Shown here one piece after another: positions 1 through 9,373 of a DNA stretch of 9,373 bases (positions are counted from its first letter, which is position 1; each line of letters opens with the position of its first letter). The position numbers were made by a program, and so were the translations under genes. Below the pieces are notes generated by a model. That model did not search any database. It was given only the letters and a program-made list of their open reading frames with translations, and was not told the origin of the DNA. Source of the DNA: Myxococcales bacterium (GTDB lineage Bacteria; Myxococcota_A; Polyangia; Nannocystales; Nannocystaceae); contig JAGQIT010000947.1 of NCBI GenBank assembly GCA_020431135.1, positions 1 through 9,373 of the forward strand, given 5' to 3'.

Positions 1-603
1 GCCGATGATGAAGGTCGCGTCCTTGGCGATCATCGCCTCGGCGAAGGCGCCGATGTCGGTGACGGCGTTGCCGTAGGCGGCGTTGAAGCTGTAGCCCTCG
101 CCCTGCATGTCCATCAGCGCCGCCGACTTGTAGACCTGGGCGGCGTCGCCGGGGACGACCATGTCCGCCATGATCAGGCGCGAGCGGCCGTCGTCGATCG
201 GGAAGTCGTGCTCGACCAGCCAGCGGTGGGTGGCGTCGGGGGAGGTCTCGCCGGTGCCGCCGAGCACCCAGGTCTTGGAGCGCGCCGTCAGGTAGACGAT
301 GTAGTAGCCGCGATCGGCGTAGGCCTGGACGAGCGCCGTCGCGGCCTCGCGCGCGATCGGATCGTAGGTCCCGTCGACCTTCTGCATCTCCCACTCCTCG
401 TTGCTGATCGTCAGGGTCTCGTCGATGTCGAAGACGATCGCCTGCAAGCACTCGCCGGAGCCGGTGGTGCTGGTGCTGGTTTCGCTGTCGGTGCTGCCGC
501 CGTCGTCGCCCGAGCACGCGGCGGGGACCAGGGCGAAGAGGCCGACGACGAGAACGAGGCGCCCGAGGGCGCGACGGGAGATCCGCGAGCGAACGAAGGT
601 CAC
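1..603 (-). CDS. HAD-fold (LNS2/lipin-like) phosphatase lipoprotein, 3' end off the window
   Basis: The 201 visible codons start at GTG (601-603), the first start after an in-frame TAG; no later start precedes the catalytic motif. Residues 1-30 form an export signal with Arg-rich n-region (SRRALG, faintly Tat-like), hydrophobic core and VPAAC ending at Cys30. Pro at -3 makes the lipobox imperfect. A flexible Gly/Asp/Ser/Thr linker (31-50) follows, as in many myxobacterial lipoproteins. The HAD motifs are in order: I, FDIDETLT with Asp59/Asp61; II, Thr106 in YLTAR; III, probably Lys159; IV, YGNAVTD with Asp183. The DIDETLT and YGNxxTD forms resemble the LNS2/lipin branch, so a phosphatase acting outside the cytoplasm, perhaps on phospholipid, is possible; the substrate is inference. 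It is the last gene of the leftward group and has its own -10-like box. Confidence 0.8.
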   Translation of the reverse strand, partial: MTFVRSRISRRALGRLVLVVGLFALVPAACSGDDGGSTDSETSTSTTGSGECLQAIVFDIDETLTISNEEWEMQKVDGTYDPIAREAATALVQAYADRGYYIVYLTARSKTWVLGGTGETSPDATHRWLVEHDFPIDDGRSRLIMADMVVPGDAAQVYKSAALMDMQGEGYSFNAAYGNAVTDIGAFAEAMIAKDATFIIG

Positions 604-609
604 CTCGCC

Positions 610-615
610 AGGCTA
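610..615 (-). promoter_or_regulatory. TAGCCT -10-like hexamer for the HAD lipoprotein
   Basis: On the minus strand TAGCCT ends 6 nt before the GTG at 603, placing the expected transcription start on or next to the start codon. A possible weak -35 (GTGAGG, 633-638) lies 17 nt further upstream. No good Shine-Dalgarno sequence is present apart from GAG touching the GTG. This fits a leaderless mRNA. Confidence 0.35.
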
Positions 616-635
616 GCGCAGCCCTCGCCCGCCCC

Positions 636-851
636 TCACGCATGTATTTCCGCCGCCCGCGGAGCCGACACGAGGGCACGCGAACGCGGTCGAGGGCCGG
701 CGCGGCCCTCAACACCCGTGCGCGCGCTCACAATCGCGCACGCGCGACGCCCGTTCATGGCGGCGCGAGCGAACGGCTGCGTCTGCGGGGCAGGCGTCGG
801 GCGGCACGCCGCCAGGATGAGCGCCTGCCCCACGAGGGCGACCACACGCAT
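636..851 (-). CDS. Putative small lipoprotein, possibly truncated or a remnant
   Basis: The frame gives 71 residues starting MRVVALVGQALILAAC, a compact lipoprotein signal with a textbook lipobox (LAAC, Cys16) followed by a Pro/Thr/Gln stretch. No known domain is visible after the Cys, and the remainder is Arg/Ala-rich. About the first 35 codons end mostly in G or C like real genes here. Later codons (CCT, ATT, GGT, GTT, CGA, GAA, ATA, CAT) do not, and a strong hairpin (692-710) sits inside that part. It may be a genuine tiny lipoprotein, the 5' remnant of a longer one, or chance. No Shine-Dalgarno sequence is visible; a TACACT box lies 8 nt upstream of the ATG. Confidence 0.35.
   Translation of the reverse strand: MRVVALVGQALILAACRPTPAPQTQPFARAAMNGRRACAIVSARTGVEGRAGPRPRSRALVSAPRAAEIHA
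692..710. repeat. GC-rich inverted repeat (hairpin)
   Basis: GAGGGCCG (692-699) pairs perfectly with CGGCCCTC (703-710) around a 3-nt loop. There is no T-tract on either side, so it is not a classical intrinsic terminator. It could be a transcript-end hairpin or a structure within an RNA. Confidence 0.5.
717..742. repeat. Second GC-rich inverted repeat
   Basis: CGTGCGCG (717-724) pairs with CGCGCACG (735-742) around a 10-nt loop. It lies 6 nt from the preceding hairpin, making a tandem pair. In alternating-GC sequence chance pairing is easy, so functional weight is low. Confidence 0.35.
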
Positions 852-859
852 GCCGAGAC

Positions 860-865
860 AGTGTA
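860..865 (-). promoter_or_regulatory. TACACT -10-like hexamer before the small lipoprotein frame
   Basis: On the minus strand TACACT is followed by 8 nt and then the ATG at 851, so transcription would start at or one base before the start codon. I see no convincing -35. It supports both the reality of the small frame and leaderless initiation, but is weak alone. Confidence 0.3.
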
Positions 866-882
866 GCGCGGCGACGCGTCTA

Positions 883-896
883 CAGCCGCTCGGCTG
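883..896. terminator. Short hairpin just past the Rieske gene
   Basis: CAGCCG (883-888) and CGGCTG (891-896) are inverted around CT, realistically a 5-bp stem with a 4-nt loop. It lies about 20 nt downstream of the Rieske stop codon, where an operon end is expected. No T-run follows on the minus strand, so it is only a tentative terminator. Confidence 0.25.
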
Positions 897-917
897 CCGC
901 CGATGATCGCGGCGAGG

Positions 918-2063
918 CTAGGCCCGGCGCGCCTCGAGCTTGACGAGCTCGCGCTCGCTCACCGACGCCAGGTACTCCTCCCACTTGCGGATCGTCAGCG
1001 CCTGGAACTCGTGGACCGCCGGGTTGAGCTCGGCGATCGGCGCCTGCCAGTGCTCGTTGTAGCCCTCCTGCTCGGCCTCGACGGCGTCGCCGTCCTCCTG
1101 CAGGAGCGGGCCGACGAGCGTGTGCTTGGCGATCCGCAGGAGCGGATCCATCGCCCAGCGCGGCAGGCCGATCGGCAGCCCCGGCACCTTGAACGCCTTG
1201 AAGTAGAAGAGGAAGAAGGCGCGCGTGGTCTGCTCGTCGATCGGCAGGACGAAGCAGTAGTGCTTGATCTTGTCGTCGGTGTTCGACCACTGGTACGGGT
1301 ACTCGTAGCAGAGGTCCATCGCGTTGGTGTTGACCTTGTCGCGATCGACGAAGAGCCCCGAGATCGGCCCGCGGCCGACCTTGGTGTCGTACGAGACGTA
1401 GACCCGATCGCCGACCGTCTCGAGCTTCTTCAGGGTCGCGTCCTCGAAGGGCCGGAACTTGCGGTGGAGGTAGGCGTGGGTGAAGTCGCTGACGTTGTCG
1501 ATGATCATCGAGTGGTGGGCCCTCCACTCGAAGTCGGCGATGACGTGACCCCAGGCGTCGGCGCCCTCGAGCTCCGGGATCGTCGGGATCGCGCGCTCGC
1601 CGGCCCGCGCCGGATCGCCGAAGAACACCCAGACGAGGCCGTAGCGCTCGACCACGGGCTGATGCCCCAGCTTGATGTTCGGCATCTTCTTGCCGAAGAG
1701 ATCGTGGGGGACGTGGGCGAGGTGCCCCTCGCGGTCGTACTCCCAGCCGTGGTACGGGCAGACGACGTTGCAGCCCTTGACGTGGCCGACCGAGAGCTTG
1801 AGCTGGCGGTGGGCGCAGCGGTTCTCGACGGCGGCGACCTTGCCGTCGTCGCCGCGGTAGAGGGCGTAGGAGCGCCGCCAGAAGACGACCTCCTTGACCT
1901 CGCCGCGGCCGAGCTCGCGGCTCTGGAGCACCGGGTACCAGTAGTTGGGATCGAGGCCGGCGGCGCGGACCTTCTGCCGCCGGTTCTTCGCCTCGGCGAA
2001 GGTCGGCGGGCGCCCGGGTCCGGGCGGCGCGGTCGTGCTCTGGGGCTGGCTGCTCTGGCTCAT
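918..2063 (-). CDS. Rieske non-haem iron oxygenase, candidate SdmA-type sterol C-4 demethylase
   Basis: This 381-residue protein is an oxygenase alpha subunit. The N-terminal Rieske domain has its [2Fe-2S] ligands in CAHR (Cys83, His85) and CPYHGW (Cys102, His105). The catalytic domain has the mononuclear iron motif DNVSDFTHAYLH (Asp193, His196, His200); the third ligand is probably Asp324 in QEDGDAVEAEQ. I see no signal peptide or transmembrane segment, so it is probably cytosolic. Such enzymes need an electron-donating reductase, absent here. The start at 2063 is set by AGAGAGGAG 8 nt upstream; a longer reading would invade cyp51. It follows cyp51 after 37 nt on the same strand, so the two are surely co-transcribed. 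In Methylococcus, the Rieske enzyme SdmA oxidises a sterol C-4 methyl group; that role here is inferred from context. Another steroid hydroxylation is the main alternative. Confidence 0.9.
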   Translation of the reverse strand: MSQSSQPQSTTAPPGPGRPPTFAEAKNRRQKVRAAGLDPNYWYPVLQSRELGRGEVKEVVFWRRSYALYRGDDGKVAAVENRCAHRQLKLSVGHVKGCNVVCPYHGWEYDREGHLAHVPHDLFGKKMPNIKLGHQPVVERYGLVWVFFGDPARAGERAIPTIPELEGADAWGHVIADFEWRAHHSMIIDNVSDFTHAYLHRKFRPFEDATLKKLETVGDRVYVSYDTKVGRGPISGLFVDRDKVNTNAMDLCYEYPYQWSNTDDKIKHYCFVLPIDEQTTRAFFLFYFKAFKVPGLPIGLPRWAMDPLLRIAKHTLVGPLLQEDGDAVEAEQEGYNEHWQAPIAELNPAVHEFQALTIRKWEEYLASVSERELVKLEARRA

Positions 2064-2071
2064 GGCGGCGG

Positions 2072-2080
2072 CTCCTCTCT
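2072..2080 (-). promoter_or_regulatory. Ribosome-binding site fixing the Rieske gene start
   Basis: AGAGAGGAG on the minus strand lies 8 nt before the ATG at 2063, within the 37-nt gap after the cyp51 stop. It favours this start over the upstream in-frame ATG at 2231, which lies inside cyp51. Confidence 0.7.
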
Positions 2081-2101
2081 GAAGGGAAGGCTCTCGGCGG
2101 G

Positions 2102-3514
2102 CTAGCGGCGCCGGCGGTAGCGGAGCCGGCACGGCGGCTGCGGCCCGGCGATGATGTTGCTGTAGTCGACGACGTAGGACGCCGGCGGATCGACGAGCTC
2201 GAAGTCGAAGTTGCGCAGGAGGTGGCTCCACAGCGCGCGGAGCTGGAGCTGGGCGAAGATGATCCCCATGCAGCGGTGGCGGCCGGCGCCGAAGGCGATG
2301 TGGCCGTAGGGCGAGCGCTTGTCCTCCTCGCGCCCGGGGCCGAAGCGGTAGGGATCGAAGCGGTGGGGGTCGGCGAAGATCGACGGGATCCGGTGGCCGA
2401 CCGACGGCGACGCCATCATCATCGTCCCGGCCGGGATGTCGTAGCCGCCGAACTCGAGGTCACGCAGCGCCTTGCGCATCAGCATGATCAGCGGCGGGTA
2501 CATGCGCAGCACCTCCTTGACCGTCCACTCGAGGACGTTCATCGCCCGGAGGTCGTCGAGGCCGACGTCCTTGCGATCGCCGAGCACCCGCTCCTGCTCG
2601 GCCCGGAGGTCCGCGGCGATGTGCGGGTGCTTGGCGATGTTCACCCCGGTCCACGCCAGGGTCACGCCGCTGGTGTGGTGGCCGGCGAACATGATCGTCA
2701 GGAGCAGGCCGGTGATCTCCGCGGCCGTCAGCTCGCGGCCGTCCTTGTAGGTCGCCTCGAGGAGCGTCTGCATGAAGTCCTCGGAGTCGGAGCCGTCGCG
2801 CCGGCGCTGCTCGACGATGCCGCCGATCATCTCGCCGAGCTTGACCCGCGCCTGGTCGCGGCGGATGTGCGACGGCGACGGGAAGTTCGGGGCGAAGAGG
2901 GAGAGCGTGTTCATCCCCGCCTCGAGGTCGTGATAGAGGTGGGCGAACTCGCCGCTGAGGTGCTTGCGGAAGCCCTCGCCGAGGAGCGAGCGGCTCGACG
3001 TGTAGATCGTCAGCTCGTTGCCGACCTCGATCATGTTGACGACGCCCTCGTCGCCCCACTTGCCGAAGTACTCCTCGGCCTCCTGGATGAAGCCGTCGGC
3101 GTAGGTCCGCAGCCGCGACTCGCGGAGCGCGGCGTGGAAGAAGCCGAGCTGCTCGCGCATGATCTCGGGCTCGGCGTCGTAGGCGATGCCCTTGCCGAAG
3201 ACCGGGACGGTGAAGCGGTAGACCTCGCGCTGATCGACGTCCTTGTCGCGCCAGCGGAAGTACTTCTCCTGCGCGCGGTGGCCGGTCATGACGACGGTCG
3301 GTCGCCCGGGCAGGCGCATCGAGAAGATGTCGCCGAACATGTCGCGCCCGCGCTGGATCAGGGCGATCGGATCCTTGCGCATCTCGAGGGCGTGGCCGAG
3401 CACGGGCACGCCTCCCGGGAGCATCGGCGGCAGGCGGTGGCCCGCGTGCTTAGGGGTCGCGCTCAGCGACGACCAGAGGTCCGTCGCGGCCTTGATTACC
3501 GGCGTAAGCTCCAT
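2102..3514 (-). CDS. cyp51: Cytochrome P450 CYP51, sterol 14-alpha-demethylase
   Basis: This 470-residue P450 oxidatively removes the 14-alpha-methyl group of lanosterol-type sterols in three oxygen-dependent steps, leaving a delta-14 sterol. CYP51 hallmarks are visible. The B'-helix signature is YRFTVPVFGKGIAYD (Tyr99-Asp113). The I-helix has AGHHTS (277-282), with His-Thr in place of the usual Asp-Thr pair. The K-helix ExxR is Glu334/Arg337, and the haem loop FGAGRHRCMG has axial Cys415. Length is normal for a soluble bacterial CYP51. There is no N-terminal membrane anchor and no C-terminal ferredoxin fusion of the Methylococcus type, so redox partners must come from elsewhere. The ATG at 3514 has GAGGAGA 9 nt upstream; the longer reading to 3628 begins upstream of the likely promoter. 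Phe101 in the signature hints at a preference for C-4-monomethyl sterols. Confidence 0.95.
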   Translation of the reverse strand: MELTPVIKAATDLWSSLSATPKHAGHRLPPMLPGGVPVLGHALEMRKDPIALIQRGRDMFGDIFSMRLPGRPTVVMTGHRAQEKYFRWRDKDVDQREVYRFTVPVFGKGIAYDAEPEIMREQLGFFHAALRESRLRTYADGFIQEAEEYFGKWGDEGVVNMIEVGNELTIYTSSRSLLGEGFRKHLSGEFAHLYHDLEAGMNTLSLFAPNFPSPSHIRRDQARVKLGEMIGGIVEQRRRDGSDSEDFMQTLLEATYKDGRELTAAEITGLLLTIMFAGHHTSGVTLAWTGVNIAKHPHIAADLRAEQERVLGDRKDVGLDDLRAMNVLEWTVKEVLRMYPPLIMLMRKALRDLEFGGYDIPAGTMMMASPSVGHRIPSIFADPHRFDPYRFGPGREEDKRSPYGHIAFGAGRHRCMGIIFAQLQLRALWSHLLRNFDFELVDPPASYVVDYSNIIAGPQPPCRLRYRRRR

Positions 3515-3523
3515 CTCGCTCAG

Positions 3524-3530
3524 TCTCCTC
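3524..3530 (-). promoter_or_regulatory. Ribosome-binding site fixing the cyp51 start
   Basis: GAGGAGA on the minus strand ends 9 nt before the ATG at 3514. It selects this start over the in-frame ATG at 3628, whose extra 38 residues lack CYP51-like character. Confidence 0.65.
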
Positions 3531-3552
3531 GAAGGGGCTGAAATGCGGGCAG

Positions 3553-3581
3553 AACGTAGCTCACGGGCGCATTGCTGTAAA
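3553..3581 (-). promoter_or_regulatory. Candidate sigma70-type promoter of the cyp51-Rieske operon
   Basis: On the minus strand a -35 TTTACA (3581-3576; 5 of 6 to TTGACA) and a -10 TACGTT (3558-3553; the TA...T positions match) are separated by exactly 17 nt. The expected start near 3546 leaves a leader of about 32 nt that includes the GAGGAGA site. The stretch is locally AT-richer than its surroundings. Confidence 0.45.
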
Positions 3582-3601
3582 CGAGGCGGCCCTTCGGCCA
3601 T

Positions 3602-3628
3602 GTGACAAAAGTCCGCGGCCCACGTCAC
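3602..3628. promoter_or_regulatory. Possible operator: GTGAC-N17-GTCAC between the divergent sterol genes
   Basis: Perfect 5-bp half sites GTGAC (3602-3606) and GTCAC (3624-3628) are inverted with centres 22 bp apart, about two helical turns. They lie upstream of both the cyp51 promoter and the sterol reductase -10 box. A dimeric regulator could use this arrangement to control both transcripts, but the half sites are short and chance is not excluded. Confidence 0.25.
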
Positions 3629-3650
3629 TCGAGCGCGCGACCGGGTGGGC

Positions 3651-3656
3651 TACCCT
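3651..3656 (+). promoter_or_regulatory. TACCCT -10-like hexamer fixing the sterol reductase start
   Basis: TACCCT ends exactly 6 nt before the GTG at 3663, so transcription would begin at the start codon. The same 6-nt geometry is seen before the GTG at 603. No clear -35 or Shine-Dalgarno sequence is visible. This favours GTG 3663 over the in-frame GTG at 3645, which would lie upstream of the box. Confidence 0.4.
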
Positions 3657-3662
3657 GCCGCC

Positions 3663-4781
3663 GTGGAAGCTCTGTCGATCCCGAGCACGCTCACCCTCGC
3701 CAACGTCCTCTGGGCGCTGCTCGGCCTCTCCGGGTTCATCGCCGCGCTCTTCGTCGCGACGATGCTCATCCCCGCCAAGGCCGTCCGCGGGATGCCGACG
3801 CCGAGCGGCGAGCGGCGCTACTACAAGCTCAACGGGATGGGCCTGTGGGTCTTCGCTCACATGGTTGTGATCGGCAGCACAGTGGTCTTCGGCGCGAGCC
3901 TGAGCCCGATCGTCACCACATGGTTCTGGCCGCTCCTCGTCGCGGCGAACGTGATCTCGATCGCCGCGTCGCTGTGGCTGTACGTCGGCGGCAAGCGCCG
4001 CGTCGCCGCCGGCGAGGCCGACGGCGAGATCACCGGCAACGCGCTCGCCGACTTCTGGTACGGCGTCGAGCTCAACCCGACGCTCGCCGGCGTCGACATC
4101 AAGATCTTCGCCTACCAGCCGTCGCTCATCGGCCTCCACGTCCTCGTCGCCGCCTTCGCCTACCTCCACGTCGAGACGGTCGGGACGATGACGCCGCAGA
4201 TGTTCCTCTACCAGGCGTTCTGGTGGCTCTACCTCTACACGCACTACCGCGACGAGCCCGGGCTGACCTCGATGTGGGACGTCATCGCCGAGCGCTTCGG
4301 CTTCATGCTCGTGTGGGGCGACCTCACCCTCGTCCCCTTCTTCTACTGCATCGCCGGCTGGACCCTCGTCGGCCAGAGCGAGCCGATCTCGACGGCGGCG
4401 GCGCTCGGCCTCAGCGCGATGTTCCTCGTCGGCCTGTGGATCTTCCGCGGCGCCAACAAGCAAAAGCACCTCTTCAAGCTCGACCGCAACACGCCGATCT
4501 GGGGGAAGGTCCCCGAGGTCCTCGGCGGCCGCCTGCTGGTCTCGGGCTTCTGGGGGATCGGCCGCAAGCTCAACTACACGGGCGAGCTGACGGTCTACCT
4601 GGCGATCGCCCTGACGGCGGGGACGGCCGCGATCGAGCCCTTCTTCGTCTTCATCTGGCTCCTCTCGCTCCTCGTCCACCGCGCCTGGCGCGACGACAAG
4701 CGCTGCCGCGCCCGCTACGGCGAGCTGTGGACCGCCTACTGCGAGCGCGCGCGCTTCAAGATGATCCCCTTCCTCTACTGA
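3663..4781 (+). CDS. Membrane sterol reductase of the ERG4/ERG24 family, probable sterol C-14 reductase
   Basis: This 372-residue, very hydrophobic protein has many membrane helices (for example about 14-36, 62-80, 87-108, 153-170, 222-236, 245-262, 310-338). Two family signatures are present: DFWYGVELNPT (130-140) and, at the C-terminus, LVHRAWRDDKRCRARYG (337-353) followed by an Ile-Pro-Phe-Leu-Tyr end. SGFWGIGRKLNYTGE (294-308), the probable NADPH-site loop, also matches. The family reduces sterol ring or side-chain double bonds with NADPH in the membrane. Divergence from cyp51, whose product carries a delta-14 bond, makes C-14 reduction most likely; C-7 or C-24 reduction is the alternative. 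The Arg that usually ends ELNPR is Thr140 here, and Lys in CxxKYG is Arg351. GTG 3663 is chosen from the -10 box 6 nt upstream; GTG 3645 would add six residues. Confidence 0.9.
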   Translation: MEALSIPSTLTLANVLWALLGLSGFIAALFVATMLIPAKAVRGMPTPSGERRYYKLNGMGLWVFAHMVVIGSTVVFGASLSPIVTTWFWPLLVAANVISIAASLWLYVGGKRRVAAGEADGEITGNALADFWYGVELNPTLAGVDIKIFAYQPSLIGLHVLVAAFAYLHVETVGTMTPQMFLYQAFWWLYLYTHYRDEPGLTSMWDVIAERFGFMLVWGDLTLVPFFYCIAGWTLVGQSEPISTAAALGLSAMFLVGLWIFRGANKQKHLFKLDRNTPIWGKVPEVLGGRLLVSGFWGIGRKLNYTGELTVYLAIALTAGTAAIEPFFVFIWLLSLLVHRAWRDDKRCRARYGELWTAYCERARFKMIPFLY

Positions 4782-4822
4782 GCGCGAGCGCGCGGATCGC
4801 CCGACGAGGGGTGACGGGGGGC

Positions 4823-4850
4823 CGCCGGCATCGGCTATCGTAGGCCGGCG
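4823..4850 (+). promoter_or_regulatory. TATCGT -10 box inside an inverted repeat before the large gene
   Basis: TATCGT (4836-4841; 4 of 6 to TATAAT) lies 9 nt before the ATG at 4851, so the leader would be only a few bases. It is framed by a perfect 7-bp inverted repeat, CGCCGGC (4823-4829) and GCCGGCG (4844-4850). The repeat could be an operator over the promoter, or chance in GC-rich DNA. A weak -35 (GTGACG, 4811-4816) is 19 nt away. Read-through from the sterol reductase 69 nt upstream is also possible. Confidence 0.35.

Positions 4851-9373
<4,523 letters not shown>

Larger units (their letters stand above)
604..917. other. Hairpin-rich, weakly coding intergenic stretch
   Basis: This stretch separates the Rieske stop from the HAD lipoprotein start. 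Third-position composition here is visibly less GC-biased than in the flanking genes. Its only plausible gene is the 71-codon lipoprotein-like frame at 636-851, and that reading is uncertain. It also contains three GC-rich inverted repeats (692-710, 717-742, 883-896), none followed by a T-run on either strand. No tRNA, rRNA or recognisable riboswitch was seen. Confidence 0.5.

Noticed and set aside
208..906. Plus-strand frame of 232 codons over the HAD lipoprotein and the gap
   Set aside because: The minus strand has intact HAD motifs and a lipoprotein signal across 1-603; this frame has Gly/Ala/Arg-rich shadow composition.
880..1527. Minus-strand 215-codon frame inside the Rieske gene
   Set aside because: It overlaps the Rieske catalytic domain in another frame and shows only Arg/Gly/Ala/Pro-rich sequence.
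2064..2231. Longer Rieske start at 2231 (56 more residues)
   Set aside because: It would overlap cyp51 by about 130 nt, the extra residues are Arg/Pro/Ala-rich, and a strong ribosome-binding site sits directly before 2063.
903..3541. Long plus-strand frames (903-2105 and 2222-3541) opposite the Rieske gene and cyp51
   Set aside because: They are mirror images of strongly conserved minus-strand genes, with low-complexity composition and no recognisable motifs.
3515..3628. Longer cyp51 start at 3628 (38 more residues)
   Set aside because: It includes the likely promoter and the ribosome-binding site for 3514, and adds no CYP51-like sequence.

Overview
The window is very GC-rich (roughly three quarters G+C by eye), with codons overwhelmingly ending in C or G. 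It carries bacterial sterol-modifying genes and lipoproteins with Gly/Asp/Ser/Thr-rich linkers. Together these suggest a sterol-making myxobacterium of the Nannocystis/Enhygromyxa/Plesiocystis type. This assignment is inference; the window holds no rRNA or other marker gene.

Layout. Minus strand, left part: the 5' two hundred codons of a secreted HAD-fold lipoprotein (1-603, running off the left edge). Next is a poorly coding, hairpin-rich stretch (604-917) that may encode a very small lipoprotein (636-851). Then comes a two-gene operon read right to left: a CYP51 sterol 14-alpha-demethylase (2102-3514) followed after 37 nt by a Rieske non-haem iron oxygenase (918-2063). Plus strand, right part: a membrane sterol reductase of the ERG4/ERG24 family (3663-4781), divergent from cyp51 across a 148-nt control region. 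It is followed by one very large gene (4851 to beyond 9373, more than 1,507 codons) of unknown function.

How the genes fit together. CYP51 removes the 14-alpha-methyl group and leaves a delta-14 double bond. The ERG24-type reductase would reduce that bond. The Rieske enzyme, co-transcribed with CYP51, is a good candidate for the bacterial SdmA-type C-4 demethylase. The trio would therefore be a compact nuclear-demethylation module acting on lanosterol-type precursors. Squalene epoxidase, oxidosqualene cyclase, an SdmB-type reductase and the ferredoxin/reductase partners are not in the window.

The least explained object is the large right-hand protein. Its N-terminus looks like an Hsp90-type (GHKL) ATP-binding domain with the catalytic residues lost. 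I can pick out five diverged copies of one beta-rich module along its length, an acidic linker near the middle, and a Pro-Glu tract encoded by tandem repeats where the window ends.

A second theme is initiation. Four starts (603, 851, 3663, 4851) have a TAnnnT -10-like hexamer 6-9 nt upstream and no convincing ribosome-binding site, as expected of leaderless mRNAs. The cyp51 and Rieske genes instead have good purine-rich Shine-Dalgarno sequences.
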